The notes: generated by a model from the sequence alone, not told the origin. A stretch of DNA of 12,903 bases from UBA2357 sp041916775 (GCA_041916775.1 JAYRYZ010000040.1:1-12903); one strand, 5' to 3'; counted from the first letter of the stretch, positions 7,062 to 12,903 are shown. Made by a program: numbers and translations.

Positions 7062-7943
7062 TCAGACGCGCGCGATCGCGCGCTCTCCGAACAGGCCGGC
7101 GGGACGCGCCAGCAGGAACAGGGTGGCGAGCACGTAGGGGAACCAATTCTCGACACCCGAGCCAATCAGCGGCCCGATATAGATCTCGGCGAGCTTTTCC
7201 GACGCACCGACGATCAGCCCGCCCACGATCGCCCCGCCCACCGAGGAGAAGCCACCGATGATCAGCACCGGAAGGGCCTTCAGCACCACGAGCGACAGCG
7301 AGAACTGAACCCCGAGACGCGCGCCCCACAGCAGGCCGGTGACCAGCGCCACCAGCCCCGCCACCGCCCACACGACGGTCCACACCCGGCGCAGACAGAT
7401 CCCGACGGCCTGCGCGGCGAGCGTGTCATCGGCCACCGCACGCAGCGACAGACCGATGCGGGTGCGGTTGAAGAGCAGCGACAGCACCAGCACGAGCGTG
7501 GCCGCGGTGGCTGCGGCAAAGAGATCGAACTGCGAGATGAACAGCGCGCCGAACTCGAGCGGCACGTCGTCGATACCCAGCTCCAGGCCATGCACCTGCG
7601 CGCCCCACAAGGCCTGGGCCCCACCTTCGATCATGTAAGCGAGCCCCAGCGTCGCCATGAACAGCGTGATCGCCGAACGGTTTGCGAGTGGTCGCAACAC
7701 CCAACGCTCCACCGCCAGGGCCAGCACGACCATGGTTGCGAGCGTGGCCACGAAAGCCCCCCAGAACGGCACCCCGCGCTCCACCAGGCTCACGAAGGTG
7801 AGCGCGGCGAACAGCACCATCGCGCCCTGGGCGAAATTGAAGACGCCCGAGGCCTTGTAGATGAGGACGAAGCCGATCGCCACCAGCGAATACATCACGC
7901 CTGCGAGCAGGCCACCAATCAGCACTTCAAGAAAGAAATCCAT
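7062..7943 (-). CDS. livH: Branched-chain-type ABC transporter permease LivH
   Basis: A 293-residue permease of the LivH type, partner of LivM. The protein opens with the standard GGLLAGVMYSLVAIGFVLIYKASGVFNFAQGAM and carries the LivH loop RTRIGLSLRAVADDTLAAQAVGI (the ATPase contact) near residue 185. It then has LPVLIIGGFSSVGGAIVGGL and ends RPAGLFGERAIARV. Length and membrane pattern match the family. The start at 7943 fits the family N-terminus (MDFFLEVLIGG), although its Shine-Dalgarno sequence is weak (GGGTAGCGAG directly upstream). An in-frame ATG at 7982 would add 13 polar residues not seen in relatives. It follows livG after 83 bp, in which an imperfect GC-rich stem (7979-7987 with 8000-8007) can form. 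Confidence 0.92.
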   Translation of the reverse strand: MDFFLEVLIGGLLAGVMYSLVAIGFVLIYKASGVFNFAQGAMVLFAALTFVSLVERGVPFWGAFVATLATMVVLALAVERWVLRPLANRSAITLFMATLGLAYMIEGGAQALWGAQVHGLELGIDDVPLEFGALFISQFDLFAAATAATLVLVLSLLFNRTRIGLSLRAVADDTLAAQAVGICLRRVWTVVWAVAGLVALVTGLLWGARLGVQFSLSLVVLKALPVLIIGGFSSVGGAIVGGLIVGASEKLAEIYIGPLIGSGVENWFPYVLATLFLLARPAGLFGERAIARV

Positions 7944-8026
7944 CTCGCTACCCAGTCGTTGAATTCGATCCGCACGCCGCACCCCGCACCACGCCAGGCG
8001 CGGGTGCTGCCAGTCCGGGCATGGCC

Positions 8027-8827
8027 TCAGTGCCGCGTGCCGAGGTAGGCCGCAATCACTGCGGGGTCCCGGCGTACCGTCTCGGGTGGCCCGTCGGCGA
8101 TCTTCCTGCCGTAGTCGAGCACCACCACATGGTGAGAAATTCCCATCACCACCCCGATGTCATGTTCGATGAGCACCACCGTCGTCCCGAACTCGCGGTT
8201 GATGTCGACGATGAGTGCGCTCATTTCCGCCTTTTCCGCCGCATTCATCCCGGCCATCGGCTCATCGAGCAGCAGCAGGCGCGGCTCGGCGGCGAGCGCG
8301 CGGGCCAGCTCGACGCGCTTCTGCAGGCCGTAAGGCAGCTTGCCGACCAGGCTCTGGCGCCACGGCGCAATCTTCAGGAATGCGATGACCTCCTCCGCAT
8401 GGCGGCGCTGCAGGTCGTCCTCGGCGTTGGCCCGCCCGACGCGCAGCATCTGCTCGACCCATGTGCTGCGCCGCTTGAGGTTGCGGCCGGTGAGGACGTT
8501 GTCGAGCACTGTCATGCCCTTGAAGAGCGCAATGTTCTGGAAGGTCCGTGCGATGCCGCGCTCCGCCGCCCTGTGGGGGTGCATGTGATGGCGGACCTCG
8601 CCATCGAAGCTCACCTCGCCTTGCTGCGCGCGGTAAACGCCGTTGATCACGTTCAGCAGCGAGCTCTTGCCGGCGCCGTTCGGACCGATCAATGCACAGA
8701 TCTCGCCACGCGCGACCGAGAAGCTGATGTCGGTGACCGCCTTCACCCCCTTGAAGGACAGCGAGATGTTGGAGAGCGCGAGCAGCGGCGGCGCGGGCAC
8801 CTGGGGGACTTCATCGCGTGCGCTCAT
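8027..8827 (-). CDS. livG: Branched-chain-type ABC transporter ATPase LivG
   Basis: A 266-residue ATPase of the LivG type, the second nucleotide-binding subunit of the importer. It has Walker A GPNGAGKSS (48-56), the LivG-specific insert after the Q-loop (GIARTFQNIALFKGMTVLDNVL), signature LPYGLQKRVELARAL, Walker B LLLLDEP, and the H-loop IEHDIGVVMGIS. The signature PYGLQ replaces the canonical SGGQ; LivG proteins usually have SYGxQ here, so this is a mild family variation. The ATG overlaps the stop of the upstream ligase-like gene (ATGA), showing translational coupling to that gene. The longer open frame to 9070 is inside the ligase-like gene and was not used. Confidence 0.93.
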   Translation of the reverse strand: MSARDEVPQVPAPPLLALSNISLSFKGVKAVTDISFSVARGEICALIGPNGAGKSSLLNVINGVYRAQQGEVSFDGEVRHHMHPHRAAERGIARTFQNIALFKGMTVLDNVLTGRNLKRRSTWVEQMLRVGRANAEDDLQRRHAEEVIAFLKIAPWRQSLVGKLPYGLQKRVELARALAAEPRLLLLDEPMAGMNAAEKAEMSALIVDINREFGTTVVLIEHDIGVVMGISHHVVVLDYGRKIADGPPETVRRDPAVIAAYLGTRH

Positions 8828-10014
8828 GCCCCGGCCTCCCGCGGCACGATCTGCGCCTGACGCAGCACTGCGAGCGCGGACCGCTCGGGGCGGGCCGCCT
8901 GTGCATCCTGCTGCGAGCGCCAGGTTGACGCCTCCGGCCAGGCCCGGACGCGCACCCCGAGGCTGGTGAAGAAGCCCTGAGAGGACGCGGGTAGCGGCGC
9001 ACCGACGATCAAGGGCGCGCGGGTGCGCGAAAAGCCGATGACGTCCCGCAGCGGCCTGATCACCAGCCAATGCGCCAGCCAGCGGCGCACACCACGCACC
9101 TGCGGGTCGAACCCCCAGTCGACCAGCGTCCGCCGCCAGCCTCGGGCGGGCAACAGCTCTCTCACCAACTCCTCCAGCCGCTGGTAGGTCTCACGCGTGC
9201 CGGCTACCAGCGTGGGGCCGAGCTCGCGCCGGTCGTTGTCGCGGGTGGCGAGACTCTCGGGAAAGTTGAGGCGGAAGCCGGCGATCAGCCAGGGTGCAAG
9301 CAGATAGCGCGCTTGTCCGCCCGCCGCGAAGGTCCGGGCGGCGAAAGCCTCTTCTTCCGCACCGAGGCGTTCCGAGGACACAAGTGCCTCGCCATGCCAT
9401 CGAAGCTCCGCATGGGTCAGCCATTGCACCTCGGGGCTGCCATCGGGCGCCTCACGGTGAAAGCTGAACGCCGCCTGCCACGCCTGCGCCTTCAGCGGCG
9501 GAAGCGCCGGATCACTTCCGGCGAGCAAGTCCGCGTAGGCGACCGACCCGAGTACCGCATGCGCTTCGAGACCCCGTGCATCGGCATGAAAGACATGCGT
9601 CGCCGCATCGATGACACCGGCCTCCTGCGCACGCAGGATCTCGTCGAGCCCTTCGACGAAGAGATGACGCGGGCCCAGGCCGCGGAGCTGACGCACCACG
9701 GTTTCGGCCCCGGCCTCGGGATCGAGCAAGGCCGCCACGCCACCCAGCCACTGCGCGGCGAGCGAGAACAGAAGCGCCTCCGGGCGCGGACGGCTGACGA
9801 CCACCAGCACATCGTCCTCGGCGAAGCCGCGCTCAGCCAGTGCGCTGGCGAGGGCGCTCACCTGATCACGAAGCTCGCGCCAGGTGAGCGCCTGCCATAC
9901 GCCCAGACGTTTGTGTCTGAGCGCCACCTTCGCCCCCCGCGAAGCCGCCTGTGCCAGCAGCGCCGCCACCAGCGTGGCCTCGCTGCCCTGCACCTGTCCG
10001 TTACCCGCCCGCAT
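8824..10014 (-). CDS. Truncated AMP-binding (acyl-CoA ligase-like) protein lacking the P-loop
   Basis: A 396-residue protein related to the N-terminal domain of long-chain acyl-CoA synthetases, which are normally 550-660 residues. ALTWRELRDQVSALASAL (42-60), DDVLVVVSRPRPEALLFSLAAQWLGGVAALLDPE (67-100), LLAPWLIAGFRLNFPE (near 240) and APLPASSQGFFTSLGV (near 350) follow the family. The ATP-binding P-loop (normally YTSGTTGxPKG) is REAPDGSPE at 187-195, keeping only Gly and Pro and losing the Lys, although the following LTHAEL is intact. The protein ends just before the YGxTE region, so the adenylate-binding Asp, the hinge and the C-terminal catalytic lysine domain are absent. It cannot be a normal ligase and is probably a non-catalytic partner. 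Intact ligase genes often sit beside Liv operons in related bacteria. Its SD (ACGGAG) overlaps the sfnG stop, its stop overlaps livG, and the uninterrupted frame argues for a maintained gene. Confidence 0.8.
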   Translation of the reverse strand: MRAGNGQVQGSEATLVAALLAQAASRGAKVALRHKRLGVWQALTWRELRDQVSALASALAERGFAEDDVLVVVSRPRPEALLFSLAAQWLGGVAALLDPEAGAETVVRQLRGLGPRHLFVEGLDEILRAQEAGVIDAATHVFHADARGLEAHAVLGSVAYADLLAGSDPALPPLKAQAWQAAFSFHREAPDGSPEVQWLTHAELRWHGEALVSSERLGAEEEAFAARTFAAGGQARYLLAPWLIAGFRLNFPESLATRDNDRRELGPTLVAGTRETYQRLEELVRELLPARGWRRTLVDWGFDPQVRGVRRWLAHWLVIRPLRDVIGFSRTRAPLIVGAPLPASSQGFFTSLGVRVRAWPEASTWRSQQDAQAARPERSALAVLRQAQIVPREAGA

Positions 10015-10026
10015 CGCCGCGCTCCG

Positions 10027-11142
10027 TCAGGCGGCTTCGGCGAGCACCTGCTCGCCATGCCCGGACCTGGCGGCCTGGGCCTCGAGCGCCCGCACCAGCG
10101 GCAACACCTTCTCGCCGAAGTAGGCGACCTCTTCCTGGAAGTGCAGGAAGCCGCTCAGCACCAGATCGACGCCCACCGCCTTCAAGGCGACGATGCGCTC
10201 GGCAATCTGTTGCGGCGTGCCGATGAGGTTGGTCTTGAAGCCGTCGTTGTACTGCACCAGATCCTCGAAGGTGGATTTGGCCCAGTTGCCCTCGCCCTCC
10301 GGGCTGGCCTTGCCTGCCTGCTTCACCGCATCGCCAAACGCGTTCACCGCCTCGACGTCGGCCTTGTCGATGATCTCGGCGAGCACCGCCTTGGCCTCCT
10401 CCTCGGTGTCGCGGGCGATGATGAAGGCATTGACCCCGATCTTCACGCTGTGCCCGTTGGCGGCGGCCTTGGCGCGGATGTCATCGACCTGCGCCTTGAT
10501 GCCCTCGACGGTGTTGCCGTTGGTGAAGTACCAGTCGGAAACGCGCGAAGCCATGTCGCGCGCTGCGCGCGAGCTGCCGCCCTGGAAGATTTCCGGATGC
10601 GGTTGCTGCAGCGGCTTCGGCTTCAGCGTGTAATCGTGGAAGCGGTAGAAATCGCCGTGGAAGCTGAAGTTGTCGCTGGTCCAGATCCCCTTCAGCACGC
10701 GGATGAATTCCTCCGAGCGCCGATAGCGCTCGTCGTGGTCAAGCCAGGGCTCGCCAATCGCAGTGAATTCGCCGCGGAACCAGCCGGAGACGACATTCAC
10801 CGCCACCCGACCGCCGGTGAGCTGGTCGATGGTGGCGATCTGCTTCGCCAGCACCGCCGGATGCCACGGCCCGGGCAGAACGGCGGCGATGACCTTCAGC
10901 TTTTCGGTGGATGCGAGCAAGGCATGGCTGAACGACACCGACTCGTGCTGATACTCGGCGCCGTATCCGGCAGTGAAGCGGATCTGCGACAGCGCATACT
11001 CGAAGCCCGCCTTCTCGGCGATCTGCGCGAGCTTGCGGTTGTAGTCGATCGTCCAGCTGGTGCGCTGCTCGATCTTGCTCACCACCAGCCCGCCGCTGAC
11101 GTTGGGCACCCAGTATGCAAACTTGATGTTCTCACGGCTCAT
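10027..11142 (-). CDS. sfnG: Dimethyl-sulfone monooxygenase SfnG (FMNH2-dependent)
   Basis: A 371-residue LLM-class flavin monooxygenase. SfnG converts dimethyl sulfone with FMNH2 and O2 to methanesulfinate and formaldehyde, so that sulfur can be released by later steps. The N-terminal stretch FAYWVPNVSGGLVVSKIEQR, the following DYNRKLAQIAE, QIRFTAGYGAE and HESVSFSHALL are the SfnG hallmark. VNVVSGWFRGEFTAIGEPWLDHDERYRRSEEF is the flavin-fold core shared with SsuD, and IFQGGSSRAARDMASRVSDWYF follows. The start at 11142 has AGGGAG seven bases upstream and fits the family N-terminus. The gene is 34 bp after the FMN reductase and 12 bp before the ligase-like gene, so it sits second in the operon. 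Relatives acting on other sulfones or sulfonates cannot be excluded, but the resemblance is strong. Confidence 0.92.
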   Translation of the reverse strand: MSRENIKFAYWVPNVSGGLVVSKIEQRTSWTIDYNRKLAQIAEKAGFEYALSQIRFTAGYGAEYQHESVSFSHALLASTEKLKVIAAVLPGPWHPAVLAKQIATIDQLTGGRVAVNVVSGWFRGEFTAIGEPWLDHDERYRRSEEFIRVLKGIWTSDNFSFHGDFYRFHDYTLKPKPLQQPHPEIFQGGSSRAARDMASRVSDWYFTNGNTVEGIKAQVDDIRAKAAANGHSVKIGVNAFIIARDTEEEAKAVLAEIIDKADVEAVNAFGDAVKQAGKASPEGEGNWAKSTFEDLVQYNDGFKTNLIGTPQQIAERIVALKAVGVDLVLSGFLHFQEEVAYFGEKVLPLVRALEAQAARSGHGEQVLAEAA

Positions 11143-11176
11143 TTCTCTACTCCCTGGAAGATGAAAGGACTCGGCA

Positions 11177-11764
11177 TCACGCCGCCGCACGCACCGGCTG
11201 ACCCGCGATGCTGGACACCTCTGCGCGGCGCGGACGCAGGAAGGGACGCGCCCGCTCGGCAGCAAGCTCGATGCGCGCCCTGAGTTCGGGGCTCCGCACG
11301 CGGTAGTTCTCGAAGTCGGCTTCGCTCGCATACACGCCGACCGGCAGCGTGAGCGACTGGAAGAAGCTGAACAGCGGACGCAGCTGATGATCGATCACCA
11401 GCGCATGACGATCGCTGCCACCGGTTGCCGCGAGCAGCACCGGGACATCGATGAGCGCGTTGTGATCGACGAAGTCGAGCAGATGCTTGAAAAGTCCGGT
11501 GTAGGTGGCGCGATACACCGGCGTGGCGGCCACGATGAAATCCGCCTGCTCGATGGTGCTGATCGCTTCGCGCACTTCCGGTGCAAGCTCATTGGGCTGC
11601 AGCGAACCCGCGAAGAGCGGTCCGATCTCGCCGATCTCGATCAACTGCACGTTGATCGGTGTGTGACGGCCCAGCGCTGCGACCAGCTCTTCGGCCAGGG
11701 TAAGGGTGCGGGACGGACGCTTGAGCCCGCCTGAGATGACTACGACATTGACCTGCTTGCTCAT
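11177..11764 (-). CDS. msuE: NAD(P)H-dependent FMN reductase (MsuE-like)
   Basis: A 195-residue flavodoxin-fold reductase that makes the free FMNH2 needed by the LLM and DszC-type monooxygenases downstream. The phosphate loop SGGLKRPSRT (11-20) follows the first beta strand, IEQADFIVAATPVYRATYTG near residue 70-90 is the flavin-binding segment, and FKHLLDFVD...VLLAATGG completes the NADPH_dep_FMN_red pattern. Its length is close to MsuE and SsuE (about 186-191). The start at 11764 has GAGG seven bases upstream; the frame is open to 11809, but those codons cover the likely transcription start. As the first gene after the sigma-54 promoter, it would be co-induced with its monooxygenase partners. 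MsuE, SsuE and SfnE are close paralogues, so the symbol is tentative. Confidence 0.9.
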   Translation of the reverse strand: MSKQVNVVVISGGLKRPSRTLTLAEELVAALGRHTPINVQLIEIGEIGPLFAGSLQPNELAPEVREAISTIEQADFIVAATPVYRATYTGLFKHLLDFVDHNALIDVPVLLAATGGSDRHALVIDHQLRPLFSFFQSLTLPVGVYASEADFENYRVRSPELRARIELAAERARPFLRPRRAEVSSIAGQPVRAAA

Positions 11765-11818
11765 TGATGTGCCTCGTGCATGATGGGTTGGGAAGCGGCT
11801 TGGCCACAAACCTGTATC

Positions 11819-11833
11819 GCAACCTGCGTGCCA
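11819..11833 (-). promoter_or_regulatory. Sigma-54 (-24/-12) promoter of the sulfur operon
   Basis: On the minus strand the sequence reads TGGCACGCAGGTTGC: GG at 11832-11831, exactly ten bases, then GC at 11820-11819. It matches the RpoN consensus TGGCACG-N4-TTGC at every fixed position. Transcription should begin about 12 bases downstream, near 11807, giving a leader of about 43 nt before the ATG at 11764. In Pseudomonas, sfn genes depend on sigma-54 and the enhancer-binding protein SfnR, so the same type of control is expected here. Confidence 0.85.
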
Positions 11834-11850
11834 GATTTTTTACTTCATTA

Positions 11851-11863
11851 AATCAATGCACTA
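11851..11863 (+). promoter_or_regulatory. IHF-like site upstream of the sigma-54 promoter
   Basis: AATCAA-TGCA-CTA matches the IHF consensus WATCAANNNNTTR with one mismatch. It lies in an AT-rich patch about 20 bp upstream of the -24 element. IHF bending between enhancer and sigma-54 promoter is common; the site is a weak match on sequence alone. Confidence 0.35.
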
Positions 11864-11918
11864 CATGCACAGCGCGCGGCAGGATGCTGCGCTGCAATCA
11901 GCGCTGCTGCTGCACCCG

Positions 11919-11934
11919 TGCTGCTGCAGCAGCA
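11919..11934. promoter_or_regulatory. 16-bp palindrome, candidate enhancer-binding-protein site
   Basis: TGCTGCTGCAGCAGCA is a perfect 16-bp palindrome about 95 bp upstream of the -24 element, the usual distance for an activator of a sigma-54 promoter. Related CTGC/GCAGCGC half-sites occur between it and 11885. The CTG-rich nature could also be simple-sequence drift. Confidence 0.35.
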
Positions 11935-12072
11935 ACGAACGGACGTGTTGCCCTGGCAGCCACGCGGATACGACGCGCGCTGCCGAGGGCACGCCCAAGG
12001 CGCGCGCAAGGAAAGCGAGGGGACGAACGAGGACGCGGGGACGAGCGAAGCTGGGGTCGTCTCGGAAAGCGG

Positions 12073-12111
12073 AAAAAAAAGAACGCCGAGCCGCGCCTCA
12101 GCCGCGCTCGG
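12073..12111 (-). terminator. Leftward rho-independent terminator
   Basis: Read on the minus strand, CCGAGC (12111-12106) and GCTCGG (12091-12086) form a 6-bp stem around a 14-nt loop. After CG this is followed by TTC and then eight T residues (12080-12073). It would stop transcription coming from the right and so insulates the sigma-54 promoter. It ends no intact gene that can be recognised in the window. Confidence 0.65.
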
Positions 12112-12120
12112 TTTGTGTCG

Positions 12121-12216
12121 TCAGCGGCTGAGACGGGAGGTCAGTCGCGTGCGGTTGCCCGCCGCGCCGTATTGGTAGGCGAGCGTCGTGCCGCCGGCTG
12201 AACAGTCGGGAACAGA
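12121..12216 (-). pseudogene. Fragment resembling a single Rhs/YD repeat
   Basis: A 31-codon stop-to-stop stretch on the minus strand encodes TLAYQYGAAGNRTRLTSRLS. YxYxAAGNRTRLT matches the Rhs/YD repeat pattern (YDxxGNRxxxT) except that the Asp is Gly. It ends at a TGA ten bases ahead of the terminator stem (12111). No start codon or further repeat precedes it, so it is best read as a remnant of an Rhs-type gene once present here. One repeat is short evidence. Confidence 0.4.
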
Positions 12217-12282
12217 TCACAGGTCCGCAGCGGCTCTCCCGCGACAGCGCTGCGTGGTATGTCCCCTGTGCCCTGTTACGAA

Positions 12283-12447
12283 TCAGAGCCCTCCCAGGTG
12301 CCGACCATGCGCGCGAAACGATACAGGCACTTCCGGGTCCTGAACGCGGCCGAGAAGATCTGCCACTTCATCTGCGTCCACCGGCAATGGCTGCAGATCG
12401 AAAGGCGCCTTCGTCAACCGTTCGACGGTTTCACCCGCACGCTTCAT
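12283..12447 (-). CDS. Doubtful small ORF, unknown function
   Basis: Fifty-four codons from ATG 12447, with a balanced, protein-like composition (DLQPLPVDADEVADLLGRV) and the same strand as the terminator 170 bp downstream. Against it: no good Shine-Dalgarno sequence, lower third-position GC (roughly 60 percent by eye) than the operon genes, and no recognisable family. The frame is open to 12549 with other possible starts. It may be a gene remnant in a degraded region. Confidence 0.2.
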   Translation of the reverse strand: MKRAGETVERLTKAPFDLQPLPVDADEVADLLGRVQDPEVPVSFRAHGRHLGGL

Positions 12448-12566
12448 GTCAGGCTGCTGCGACGATCTCATGATGAACCGAAACAGTCGCTCGCTCACAC
12501 GTCGCCTACACGGCAGGTGACAAAGTAGAGCGGTTACAAAGCACAACAACCGACTGACTCCACTTC

Positions 12567-12594
12567 GGCCTTATGTGGAGATCCACATAAGGCC
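12567..12594. repeat. 13-bp perfect inverted repeat (TTATGTGGA type)
   Basis: Arms GGCCTTATGTGGA and its exact complement are separated by two bases. The arm core TTATGTGGA recurs in variant form three more times up to 12700. The form suggests a recombinase or transposase binding site at the end of a mobile element; no T tract supports a terminator. Confidence 0.6.
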
Positions 12595-12700
12595 GATTAT
12601 GTAGATGCCTCGATTATGTTGAGCGTCCGGGGTAGCAAGCCGTAGATCCCAGTGTGCTCGAGCGTTTGCTTGCCGGGATAGGAGTCTGAGCTCGACATAA
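12571..12700. repeat. Cluster of five TTATGTNGA motifs
   Basis: Copies lie at 12571-12579 (+, GGA), 12582-12590 (-, GGA), 12597-12605 (+, AGA), 12614-12622 (+, TGA) and 12692-12700 (-, CGA). Two direct copies are 17 bp apart start to start. The outer orientation is inverted. This layout resembles terminal repeats bound by a tyrosine recombinase or transposase; the element type is not settled. Confidence 0.5.
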
Positions 12701-12710
12701 TTTCAGCGCT

Positions 12711-12739
12711 CTCCTGAAGTGGAGTTTCTACTCCAGGAG
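12711..12739 (+). promoter_or_regulatory. Hairpin that includes the Shine-Dalgarno of the downstream ORF
   Basis: GGAGT-TTCT-ACTCC (12721-12734) forms an inner stem, and CTCCT (12711-12715) can pair with AGGAG (12735-12739). The latter is the Shine-Dalgarno sequence six bases before ATG 12746. Read-through mRNA would hide the ribosome site, a known way for insertion sequences to limit transposase made from outside promoters. Confidence 0.45.
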
Positions 12740-12745
12740 ACGCTC

Positions 12746-12903
12746 ATGACCCCATCCGCCCAATCCCGGCGCACGCAACCTGCGTGCCCAAGCGCAGCCC
12801 TCTCCGAGATCGTGTCCCAGGGCGTGGTGTAAGAGGCGTCAGCAGAATTGGTCGGCGGGCCATCGTCTCCGGTTTGGCAGGAGCGCGTGTCAGGCTGCGA
12901 CCG
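12746..12903 (+). pseudogene. Interrupted ORF, possible IS66-type accessory gene, runs off right edge
   Basis: The ATG at 12746 has a good Shine-Dalgarno sequence (AGGAG, six bases upstream) and opens MTPSAQSRRTQP. After 28 codons there is an in-frame TAA at 12830-12832. Beyond it the same frame stays open to the window end and reads EASAELVGGPSSPVWQERV then SGCD. The basic start and the WQERVxxCD segment recall the small TnpA/Orf1 accessory proteins of IS66-family elements, in which a helix-turn-helix follows. Read-through composition looks continuous, so a nonsense mutation in an older gene is likely. A very small real peptide or a start after the stop is possible. The family is inferred from a short stretch and is uncertain. 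Confidence 0.35.

Larger units (their letters stand above)
11835..12745. other. Gene-poor region between the operon promoter and the right-hand element
   Basis: About 900 bp hold no confident protein gene. Within it are the activator-type palindrome, a purine-rich tract (about 12007-12060) with no recognisable function, the leftward terminator, an Rhs-like fragment, a doubtful small ORF and the TTATGTNGA repeats. No tRNA, rRNA or CRISPR structure is seen. The mix of remnants suggests repeated insertion and decay next to the operon. Confidence 0.6.

Noticed and set aside
9070..11283. A 737-codon plus-strand open frame
   Set aside because: It lies entirely antisense to the ligase-like gene, sfnG and part of the reductase gene, which have clear families and ribosome sites. 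Long antisense frames are common in high-GC DNA.
11883..11934. Clustered CTG/CAG triplets as a CRISPR-like or microsatellite array
   Set aside because: There are no regular repeat-spacer units, and only a few triplets in tandem. A regulatory palindrome is the better reading.
12259..12528. An 89-codon plus-strand open frame
   Set aside because: Arg/His/Ser-rich composition, no good ribosome site, no family match. The opposite strand looks slightly more protein-like, and even that is doubtful.

Overview
The window is GC-rich DNA whose gene content and codon use suggest a betaproteobacterium of the Azoarcus/Thauera/Aromatoleum type (Rhodocyclales). That placement is inferred from family resemblance, not from a marker gene. 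Eleven complete protein genes lie head to tail on the minus strand between 11764 and 383, and a twelfth minus-strand gene is cut by the left edge.

Read in the direction of transcription, the order is: NADPH-dependent FMN reductase (msuE-like, 11764-11177); dimethyl-sulfone monooxygenase (sfnG, 11142-10027); a shortened AMP-binding (acyl-CoA ligase-like) protein without a recognisable ATP P-loop (10014-8824); Liv-type ABC transporter ATPase LivG (8827-8027), permeases LivH (7943-7062) and LivM (7047-5980), and a periplasmic binding protein (5899-4577); an SfnB/DszC-like flavin monooxygenase (4497-3250); the second ATPase LivF (3154-2402); an SsuD-like alkanesulfonate monooxygenase (2376-1228); and an amidohydrolase-2 fold protein whose metal ligands are mostly replaced (1231-383). 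After a strong hairpin (335-368) comes the start of a Cys/Met-metabolism PLP enzyme (299 to the left edge).

The cluster reads as one sulfur-scavenging operon. A Liv-type importer brings in an organosulfur compound, one reductase supplies FMNH2, and up to three FMNH2-dependent monooxygenases (SfnG, SfnB/DszC-like, SsuD-like) break C-S bonds to release sulfite, with a transsulfuration-type enzyme next door. A near-perfect sigma-54 promoter, TGGCACG-N4-TTGC, lies at 11819-11833, about 55 bp ahead of the first gene. Upstream of it are an IHF-like site and a 16-bp palindrome where an enhancer-binding protein could bind. This fits the sigma-54/SfnR control known for sfn genes in Pseudomonas. No regulator gene is in the window.

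The right end, about 11835-12903, is non-operon DNA that looks like a scrap yard. It holds a leftward rho-independent terminator, a fragment resembling one Rhs/YD repeat, a doubtful small minus-strand ORF, a cluster of five TTATGTNGA motifs including a 13-bp perfect inverted repeat, and the start of a rightward ORF. That ORF resembles an IS66-type accessory gene, has its Shine-Dalgarno sequence in a hairpin, and is interrupted by an in-frame stop.
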